Of a DNA stretch of 64,000 bases, positions 56,301 through 64,000 are shown piece by piece. The notes below the pieces were generated by a model, which was not told where the DNA came from, made no database searches, and saw only the letters and a program-made list of their open reading frames with translations. Every line of letters starts with the position of its first letter. Position 1 is the stretch's first letter. Source of the stretch: Eupeodes corollae. Lineage: Eukaryota > Arthropoda > Insecta > Diptera > Syrphidae. Both the position numbers and the translations under genes were made by a program. The stretch is taken from positions 307,704,485-307,768,484 of the forward strand of contig NC_079147.1 in assembly GCF_945859685.1 (NCBI RefSeq). Reading direction: 5' to 3'.

Positions 56301-56990
56301 ATTATGTTCGGTAGACCAAAGATCAACAAGCTTTGCATCAAACCTCGCATCCACCCCAAACCCAAACAGGGGAAGCAATCATGACTTAAGTCTCAGCACT
56401 AAGCAGTTCAATGTTATTTAACAAAAATGCACCCTCTAAATTTCTATATGAAAGCTTCAAGTCCTTGAATCTCAAAAAGAAAATCCAACACTTTATTCTC
56501 ATTTTAAAACAGCACCAGTTTTATGCGGATATCCTGAAAATAAACACACTATGACGGGAGATGTTTTTGATCCTTATTTCATAAAAATTTGACAGATATT
56601 GCAAGTTTTATTAACTTCACAATGCTTTTGCGATAGCATCTTACCTCTTGTTAGTAAAAAAACGTTAGTACATCATAAACAAAGCTGTTACTTTTTTTCA
56701 AAATCAAAATGTTTCCTGAGACAGATCGCCCACCAATAAATTCAAAAAAGCTTATTCTTGAACTTTCTACAAAAAATCCCTACCGTACATAACTTTCCCG
56801 AAGACTTTGATAGTTGTTGAAATTAAAAGTAGGCCTTCAATCAATCTCTAAAATAAAATAAAGAAAATCTTCAAATACGGTCAAGTTCCTGTTAATTGAA
56901 ACCCCAATGATGCCATGTTTTAAAAATTTGGTTTAATCGGGTTTTTCAATAAGAGCGCTACAAAAGTTCTTTTAAATAAAACAAAAGCGG
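53367..56990. other. Low-repeat block then AT-rich DNA, no gene seen
   Basis: The part 53370-54800 is comparatively GC-balanced, with CATCATCG-type runs (54190-54240) and a GGTTTTG run (54115-54140); it may hold regulatory DNA. From 54800 to 56990 it is mostly AT-rich. A 77-codon minus frame at 55881-56114 has mixed composition but no recognised motif. Confidence 0.35.
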
Positions 56991-56999
56991 TTTTAGATA

Positions 57000-57650
57000 T
57001 CAATGAAATTCTTTATTTCTGTGAAAGGACGTTTGATGCGATTATGTATGGACTTCGATTTCTTTTGCATGACCACTACATAAATCGGCCGATACTGCTG
57101 CAATTTCACGTTCGATATTCGAACGAAGATCATCAATCCTTGCTTGCTTGTTGGCGTGATCGATCCTGCCAAGCGACTGAACCATTTCGTGAGATAACAC
57201 GTTCTAGAAACTTGGTTTCCAATAAATTGGTTGTGACATTCGATGTGTAGCTTGTGGCGCCGCCGCGGCCGTGCTGTTAGAACCACATGTCCTCCAAGTT
57301 CATATCATTCAATTGGGGCCAAAAATATTCGGTTATCATTGAACGGTAGCGATCCCCGTTCACAGTAACGTACCGGTCTTTATCATCAAGGAAGAAGTAC
57401 GGCGCAATGACGCCACCGGCCCATAAACCACACCAAACCGTTATTTTGTCGGGATGCAATGATGGCTGATCAATACCACATGTTATGTTTATTGACAAAG
57501 CAGCAAGACATAAACCTCATCGCTAAAGATTGTTGTTCGATGAAAATCCGAATCAATTCACGAACATACAACACTTCTGGTGGTCAATCGGCTTTAGTTC
57601 TTGCGTCAATTTAATCTTGTAAGGATAAAGGCTAAGCTCTTTTCTCAAAA
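57000..57650 (-). pseudogene. Mariner/Tc1-superfamily transposase relic
   Basis: The minus strand reads, from high to low coordinates, LTQELKPIDHQKCCMFVN (about 57610-57555), then, in frames 57498-57277 and below, INITCGIDQPSLHPDKITVW, CGLWAGGVIAPYFF, VNGDRYRSMITEYFWPQLND and LEDMWF. After a frame change come ATSYTSNVTTNLLETKF and ERVISRNGSVAW, a deletion, and RIDDLRSNIEREIAAVSADL. The HPDKITVWCG and EDMWFQ-type region carries the middle catalytic segment of this DDE family. The part with the third catalytic acidic residue (normally after SCDLTPLD) is deleted. It is inactive, and terminal repeats were not found. Confidence 0.82.
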
Positions 57651-57699
57651 CTCGCTACACAAAACTTTCAATTGTTGATCTACTATTACCATTATGTCT

Positions 57700-58610
57700 A
57701 CCATAAATTGGACGTAGCGCTCTTAAATCTGAGGCCACTGACTGCGAATTTTAGAAGAAAATTCTAATATTTTTGACCAGACATTGGCTCTTATATCTTT
57801 CCATTATGAAATGGCAAACCTTACTGAAGAGAAATGTCAAATGTAAAATTTTACTAGAGCATTTATTTCTTTAACTTTTCCCTAAATTCAAAGACCTTAA
57901 GTTATTTTTTTTTTTTTCATTTATTCTCCCCAATTTTCTAAAATAATAAATGTCCATACTTATAAATACTTACATATCTGTTGAAAGAAACCAAATCAAA
58001 CTTTTGGCAAAAGTTAAACATACATTCTCATCTCTCACACATTTCGTTAAAGCACTAAAAGGACCACTAATAGGACTCCTGCATCCATAAAACTCATCAA
58101 CAGATATTTTTGAAAGTTTTTTTCCTTGACAAATACCTACCCTCAAACAAAAACAATCCCTCCAAACTTTCACCTGCTTCGCACGAAAAAAAAAATAAAA
58201 TAACAAAGATTAATGGATGACGACTCCAATTAGCCATTCCATTAAAATAAAATAAATGACACTAACACAAAAAGAAACAACTTCTGCAGATATTCACATA
58301 CATATTCACTGTACATTCGCCCCATATGCTGTTATCATAATCAGATTTTCGTAAAAACTAACAAATTACCAACAGAATTCTTCACTCAGTCCTTTTGAAA
58401 GTCAATTATTGTGTCCTAGCTTCAGCACTGAGTAAAGTACAGTACAGTGTAGTGTATAGAATATATTCACCCCATCATCGTCATCAACATCAACATCATT
58501 GAAACAAACAAAACTTCCATCAAGAATATCTGTCAACGTCAAAAACAGCTAAAAGGACATTTAAGCAAACTGAGCCAAAAACCCAAAACCACCTAACCAA
58601 CAATACCCGT
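57700..58610. other. AT-rich DNA, possible intron start of the 58.6 kb exon
   Basis: No gene is seen. If the exon at 58622-58760 is real, this is the beginning of its first intron, since transcription would run leftwards. Confidence 0.35.
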
Positions 58611-58621
58611 GATCAACTCAC

Positions 58622-58760
58622 CTGTCACAATGTTCACATATTTGTTCACGTTTTCGTCGTTGTTTTTATAAATATGTATTTTTGCTTTGCGTTTTCGTTG
58701 TTTTTGTTTTCGGAAAACACAACAACTCAACGACTGAAGGACTGAACTGAACTAAACTGA
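58622..58760 (-). promoter_or_regulatory. Candidate non-coding first exon (5' UTR) with promoter and splice donor
   Basis: On the minus strand several overlapping TCAGT initiator-type motifs lie between 58760 and 58733 (TCAGTTTAGTTCAGTTCAGT and TCAGTCG), the arthropod Inr consensus. Downstream is a CAA/GAAA-rich leader (AAAACAAAAACAACGAAAAC) of a kind common in fly 5' UTRs. It ends at 58622 with GACAG followed by GTGAGT, a near-ideal splice donor. Upstream, 58800-58860 is unusually GC-rich for this window. No ATG-initiated long frame is present before the donor, so coding would begin in a later exon to the left. It is the only host-gene signal I can support. No TATA box was found, and the exact start site is uncertain. 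Confidence 0.45.
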
Positions 58761-58899
58761 GTTGCTTCGTGCAACTTTGATTAAATCATCGCTCAAAAAA
58801 GGAACCGTTTCGTGCGACGCGGACTCTAACTCGAACTGGAAGGCGCGCGAAGGACATTCCCGTGGACATGTTTTCCCATTTTCACTTTATTTGTACACA

Positions 58900-60880
58900 C
58901 TTTTCTGGGACGAATGTGTATGTTTTTCAGTTTTTTAATTTTCAGTTTTCTAGTGCTGCTCCTTGTATAGTCATTCGCTAAGCGAATTAACCAATCCATC
59001 ATAATCATCGTCCTTTTCGTCCTCGCATGGAGCATGGAAAATGCGGAGAGTTCGGTGGCAAAAACTGGCAGTGTTGCAAAAGCATAGACTCCCCGTCGTC
59101 CCCAGCTCCCATCCCACCCATTTATTCATCCAAATAGTGAATAAAAGTATCATGTGTGAGTGTTGGGGTGGCAACACACTGCAAGGATGTTTATTTAGCG
59201 AAATATTTATTTAGAACGCCATTGTGCTACCAAATAGCTCAGCAATTTAAAACGACAACAATCGTATATTGTGGCAAGATGAGGTGGCGATGGTGATGGC
59301 GGGGCGTTGGGAAGGGAAGGAAAGCTAAAATTAATTGTTTCATTTCCATCTTTTGTCAAACTCCTTTCTCGTCCTCGTATGTGACGAAATCGCAAGGAGA
59401 GCATGTTTTAAGAATGCATATTCACATTCTGACAATTTTTCAATTTTTTTGTTGTTGTTTAATTTGAATTCGAGCAAGGAGCAAGGGCGGGCGTTAAGGT
59501 GGTTTTGGGTGTGATGGATTGGTGATGGGTAGCTCTCCTACGGTGGGCGTTATAGTTTAGCCAACCCCTCAGAACCGGCTTCCCAGCATGAGATTTGAGC
59601 AAATACAATTAACCCCTCACATAACCAACCGCAATCAAGGATATATGCAGAATTATAAGATCTAGTTAGATATTGTCTGATGTGAAATTATACGAGTGGG
59701 TGCAAGTACATCGCACATATTTTTGGGGTTGGCATAAAATTAATGGAAATAGTGAAACGTACATATATACCCATAGAATAGAGGTGAGGGTGGCTTTGCC
59801 ATTACTATTCGTTAGTCGCGGTGGGGAAAGGTGTGTGGATAATAATAATAATAAGCAAATTGCGAACAAAAAATAACAAACTCAGCTCTTGTTACCTTTT
59901 GAACTAATATTTTTACAGTGGTGAATGAAAGTATTCGGTTACGAAATTATGTAAAGTGACTCAACGACATCGTTGGGTTCAGTTTAAGGCAAGGAAGTTA
60001 TAGCAATAAGGGATGGAAAAAGAACTAAAGACGTCTGTAATAATTGATTTATAATGAAAAATCATCTAGGAAAGTAAGTAAGCAAGTAAGCATCTAGGAA
60101 CCAAATTTCTTCACATATTAATTAAAGAAACGAAGAAGTACTTTAACATAAATTAGTGTTATAATTAAAATCAGCTGATTTCTGTTTTTGCTATCAGTTT
60201 CTTAAAATCACATTTATAGACCAATTTGGAACGAACTGATGTTTCATATACATAAATATTTTATGAAGTAAAATATTAGTGATGAGAGGAAGTGTTAATT
60301 TTAGATGTTAGCTTTTTTTAAGGACCACTTACCAGCAGTAGTAACTGGCCCAGCTTGATTGAACACCATAAGTCTTATGCAAGGAAATTGGTCGTAAAAT
60401 AATAGTTTCACCTTTTACGCCGCAATAATATCAATCGAAATCACAATTTTTATAAAGGCTTTTCTTGAAGCTGCATAAGAAGTTTCGATCCATGGTTTTA
60501 CAGTTGATAATTTCAAAGTGATGACTCTTCTCTTCTCTGAAATCATCTTAAATATTTTGAGGGTTTTTTCTAAAATACGCTGTTTGGGAAGTTTATAGAG
60601 CATTCCGTGCGGGGAATTGTGTCAAGTGATGGAGCTTATTTCTGGTTAAGTGTCCTCTTTAATCTTCAATACATTGAAATCGAATCTTTGTTGTGGCTTA
60701 CATGCTGATGACGTCATTCGTTCCATTTCTTCAGAAATTAAAGAAAGAAATCAAAGTTTATTTTCATATATGGTATTAGATTGTACGATCTTACGTCAAT
60801 GACTTCTCATGTGTCTTCAATAAGTTATTGGGTCCTTGCCGACAGCCAGGAACTCTTCAAAACACCATTGACAAAATCTT
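58900..60880. other. Low-repeat block and AT-rich DNA, no gene seen
   Basis: The part 58900-59900 is GC-balanced and free of mobile elements; it would be upstream of the candidate promoter. Overlapping short frames on both strands lack motifs. The rest is AT-rich. Confidence 0.35.
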
Positions 60881-62710
60881 TTTTTTTATAATTTACAGGC
60901 ACTCAAGGGGTTATTATTAGTACCCTTTATATGTGTATATATAAACACAGTGCGAGCATTAGGAAAATAGAAAAGGATTTAAGAAGAGATACCGGTGCAA
61001 ATTGGTCTTAAAATTGTGAACATCAAAATGGGAGGGAAAAACAGAGTTAAGTAAAGCTTTCCACATTCTTGATGTGCGATTTAAAAAATAATCTCTATAC
61101 TTGACAGTACGCCCGAAATTGAGCTCAAGGGTAAACTGATGAGCATTCCTGGAAGTGCAAGTATTACGGCTTAATCGTTTAAGGGGTAGAATACAACTGG
61201 CTAATTCGACAGAACATTGTTTGTAAAAATATTAATAAGACAACGAAAGGCATGAAACATTGCAGCGGTGTTCTAGCGATTGCTTCGATTATAGTTCTAT
61301 CACCTATCATTTTTAAAGCCTTTCTGTGTATTCTATTCAAGAAATTAAATTTTTGTTTTAGTGGCAACTGCCCAGATATGCGAACTATATTCAAGCTTTG
61401 GACAGATGAAGGCTTTGTAAATAGCAGCCAGAACAGAAGAAGTGAAAAATTGTTTGCACGGTCGGAGAAATCCTAAGCACCTGGCAGCATTTTTAGCAAT
61501 ATGAAATATATGATCATTCCATAAAAGGTGATCTGTGATACACATACCGAGTACTGAGAGTTTTTGAAGCATTAAATTCTACACGGTTTCTGACTCTCCA
61601 TTGGACAATGCTGTCAAGATCAGAATTTAATGAGCTTATCATACGCTGCCATTAAAGTTCCATATCCGAAAGACAAGGATGTAAATCTAGAAACGAGTAT
61701 GAAAATCTGAGGGTACCTACTGTCGTCGGCGAAACAGTTTAATGGATTAGAAGTGGCAGACATACGATCATTTATGAATAAAAGGAAGAAAGCCGGAGAC
61801 AAAACGGAGCCCTGGGGGACACAAGCATTTATTTTATAAATTTCAGACTTGAAACCATCCAATACAACTTAAATTAAACGGTTAGAAAGTTAATTTCTAA
61901 TCCAACGAAGAAGAGATTCATCAATACCAAAAGCACAGATTTTCGATAAGAGAGCTTGGTGCCAAACTCTATTAAATACCTTTAAAACGATGTAAGGATT
62001 TGTTCCAGTCGTCGGTGAGATAAACCATGAGATCACCAATGGACCTATTGCTACGAAAGCCATACTGCCTGTCATTAAGAAGCCTAGCCCTTCCTTGAGA
62101 TATTTCTTGAGCTGATAATTAATCAGCGTTTCCATGATCTTGGAATTAAGGGACGTGAGTGCGATTGGACGATAGTTAGATGGAGAGGAGGATTCGCCTT
62201 TTTTAGGGACAGGCTGGACAAATGCTATTTTGCATCCGCTCGGAAAGAGACCTGTAGAGTAGGAGAGATGGAAAAGTTCTTCAGAACAATTGGAGAGATA
62301 CTTTCCGCGCCAGCGGATTTGTGAATGTCAAGACCTTGCAACTGCACTAATGGCAAAGAAGATTCGACCCATAGATACATTCACGTTCTCAAGAACAGGA
62401 GGACTCATGACACTTTCTGGTAGCGTCGAATGAACAACAAACTGTGCTGCAAGCAAATTGGTTTTATCAATCGAGCTTACACAGGGAGTGTTATTGTGGT
62501 CGAGCGTTAAAACTGAGGATGACGTGGTGTTTCGTTCATTTTTTACAAATGACCAGAAATTTGTCCTACTTTTGGGACATTGTAGTATTTTTTGCCGTAA
62601 TTTCTGGTCATGCAAACATTTGGTTCGTCGAATATGACCATTACAAGTCTTTCTAGCTTGTTTGAACTTATTCCGGTTTTCCTCAGTCGTGTTGGCTTTA
62701 TAACGACGGA
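60881..62710 (-). mobile_element. Non-LTR retrotransposon (same family as 42345-42840), 5'-truncated
   Basis: The minus strand carries a long ORF2 remnant. From high to low: a linker with KILQCPKSRTNFWSFVKNER (frame 62615-62328), fragments of the finger region, METLINYQLKKYL and a VLKVFNRVWHQALLSKICAF motif A region in frame 62135-61890 (normally DISKAFDRVWH, so the catalytic Asp is lost), INACVPQGSVLSPAFFLLFI and NPLNCFADDS in frame 61862-61620 (motif C intact), then VLGMCITDHLLWNDHIFHIA and FICPKLEYSSHIW (61572-61345), KMIGDRTIIEA (61394-61179) and a C-terminal segment TVKYRDYFLNRTSRMW near 61110-61060. A run of A at the 3' end (about 60890-60880 on this strand) is consistent with a poly(A)-type tail. 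Frameshifts and the lost motif A Asp make it inactive. Confidence 0.85.
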
Positions 62711-63122
62711 AATTTAATATATTTCTCCAAATTCACTTCAAAAAGTAGATTTCTTAAACTATTAAGATTTTAAATGTTTTTGAATTTAATAGAAAGTTAA
62801 TTTTGAAAGAAAAAAAAATTCTTTAAGAAAGAAACAGAAAAATACAATATAGTTGAAAACGAGTTTCAGGAATTTAAAGGCAACGAAATATCAAATTGGC
62901 GATCTAATATTCAAGGTTTCTTACTTAGAACCTGAATATTTGCTCTTTTTCTCAGAAAATATCTTATGGTGTGAAAACAAATATATATTAGTTGTTTTTT
63001 ACAGCAAACCGTTTTTGGTGAATATCGTCAAATTTCTAACAAATCTTGATATGAAATCTTTACTCAAAAAACTTAACTGTATGAGCTTTATGGTTTATAT
63101 GACTCTCCCTAGTTGATGAATT
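62711..63122. other. AT-rich DNA, no gene seen
   Basis: An 87-codon frame at 62853-63116 has no recognisable motif. Confidence 0.35.
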
Positions 63123-63129
63123 GTTGATG

Positions 63130-63205
63130 TAGTACCCGTGGCATGATGGTTAGTGCGTTAAACTGTTTCCGGAAACAGTTCGGGTTCAAGGCGGGCCATG
63201 ACACA
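63130..63205 (+). other. tRNA-like sequence, possible SINE head
   Basis: CCCGTGGCATGATGGTTAGTG resembles a Pol III A box (TGGC-x-x-AGTGG type), and about 50 bp on GGGTTCAAGGCGGG resembles a degraded B box. Between them is CTGTTTCCGGAAACAG, a perfect 8-bp inverted repeat at the anticodon-arm position. It is not a valid tRNA. It might be the 5' head of a tRNA-derived SINE; no second copy is in the window to confirm that. Confidence 0.35.
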
Positions 63206-63239
63206 ATTCATGCTGCGCCTAAACTCCAATGGAATAAAT

Positions 63240-64000
63240 CAAAACAATAATGGACAGGTGCTGTTCTGGTTGATTTGGAAAAGGCCTTTGACACCGTATG
63301 GTTAGAGGGTCATTAACTAAAAGTGAGCAGGCTTGGCATAAGCAAGACATTGTTGTATATATTTTATGGTATACTTAACGGTAGAAAGTTTGTTCTCAAA
63401 AGGGGCAATGTAACTTCTACCACAACATTCTCAATTAAAAATGGTCTTCAACAGGGAGCGATGAATTCGCTAATTCTCTTCAGCATTTGCTCGTACACCA
63501 GCGATCCAATAGGAAGTTTTACAAAAGCAATTGCATACGCCGACAATCTAATTGCGTGCAGAACGGCCCGAAAGGCTGATGTTATTAGAATTCTCTTGCA
63601 GCGTGATTTACAAGATTCAGTGATATTGCGTGGACTGGGAACTGAAAATAAATGTCCACAAGTCGGACACAATTCTGTTCCAGACTCCGTTGGCTAAGGC
63701 CACGAAGGGTACTTGCAAGAATTGGCGCAAGATGCTCATCGTTGATCTTCACGGGCAGCCATTAGCGAGCAAAAGTGTAGTGAGGTGCATCGGTATCTGG
63801 TTAGATCAGTATTTATATTTCGACAGACATATAAATGCTGCTGTGAATAGGGCCAGAAGAGCTTTGGCTCTGACAAAACGGCTGTTTTACAGCAGTCGGC
63901 TTGACCCCAAAGTGAAATTAATTTGCTACATGGCCCCCATACGGCCGATGATCGTTTATGGTAATCCTGTGTGGTTCAACGTTGCCTCTTATCAGATGGA
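63240..64000 (+). pseudogene. Jockey-like LINE reverse transcriptase, cut by the window edge
   Basis: The sequence starts at motif A with AVLVDLEKAFDTVWLEG (catalytic Asp present). The frame 63323-63697 then reads LNGRKFVLKRGN, FSIKNGLQQGAMNSLILFSI (motif B; PQG reads QQG) and FTKAIAYADNLIACRTARKA (motif C as YADN where YADD is expected, so the second Asp is lost). After a stop at 63695 other frames continue with VVRCIGIWLDQYLYFDRHI, RARRALALTKRLFYSSRLD and RPMIVYGNPVWFNVASYQME, reaching the edge. The order is that of the palm, thumb and C-terminal region of Jockey-type elements. The 5' part is absent and the 3' part lies outside the window. Confidence 0.85.

Overview
The window is AT-rich nuclear DNA from an insect, most likely a brachyceran fly (Diptera). 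The basis is eukaryotic Pol III tRNA genes, a mix of non-LTR retrotransposons, Helitrons and Tc1/mariner relics typical of arthropods, ATGTACATATG-type microsatellites, and one candidate fly-style 5' UTR exon. No complete host protein-coding gene is recognisable. The protein-like segments that can be identified come from transposable elements. Most are decayed by stops, frameshifts and internal deletions.

Layout. 1-915 is an edge-truncated copy of a VNTR-bearing interspersed repeat, called family V here; other copies are at 3762-4016, 24505-25730 and 33686-35837. A LINE 3' end lies at 975-1218 (-). A nearly full-length CR1/L2-like LINE with an FP-type ORF1 lies at 4195-8260 (-), next to another LINE 3' end at 8360-8560 (-). 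From 9.3 to 24.3 kb there are scattered LINE RT relics and a Helitron helicase relic (15.9-17.4 kb), separated by long anonymous AT-rich DNA and a more GC-balanced block at 20.6-23.2 kb. A Tc1-like relic is at 26.1-26.75 kb. A second Helitron helicase relic (-) at 30.0-30.9 kb abuts an RTE-type tail. A short Helitron with both termini is at 32213-33495, beside the most expanded family V copy.

The tRNA region runs from 39 to 53.4 kb. A lone tRNA-Ile(AAT) is on the minus strand at 39264, and tRNA-Lys(CTT) is at 43555. A plus-strand cluster at 49479-53366 holds four intact tRNA-Ile(AAT) genes, two sequence-damaged copies and two stubs of about 10 bp. The cluster is built from a higher-order repeat of about 1.58 kb. 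A GTTAGAATATC-like motif lies exactly 42 bp before every copy, stubs included. LINE relics lie between these tRNAs. An apparently exact 1130-bp tandem duplication (45671-47930) lies within a decayed RTE-like LINE (46.26-49.37 kb).

The right part contains low-repeat DNA with possible regulatory content, a mariner-like transposase relic (57.0-57.65 kb, -), a candidate spliced non-coding first exon at 58622-58760 (-), and two more LINE copies (60.88-62.7 kb, -; 63.24 kb to the edge, +). If the 58.6 kb exon is real, the DNA to its left would be a long intron of that host gene. The mobile elements do not form a shared pathway. The main coordinated structure in the window is the tRNA-Ile array.
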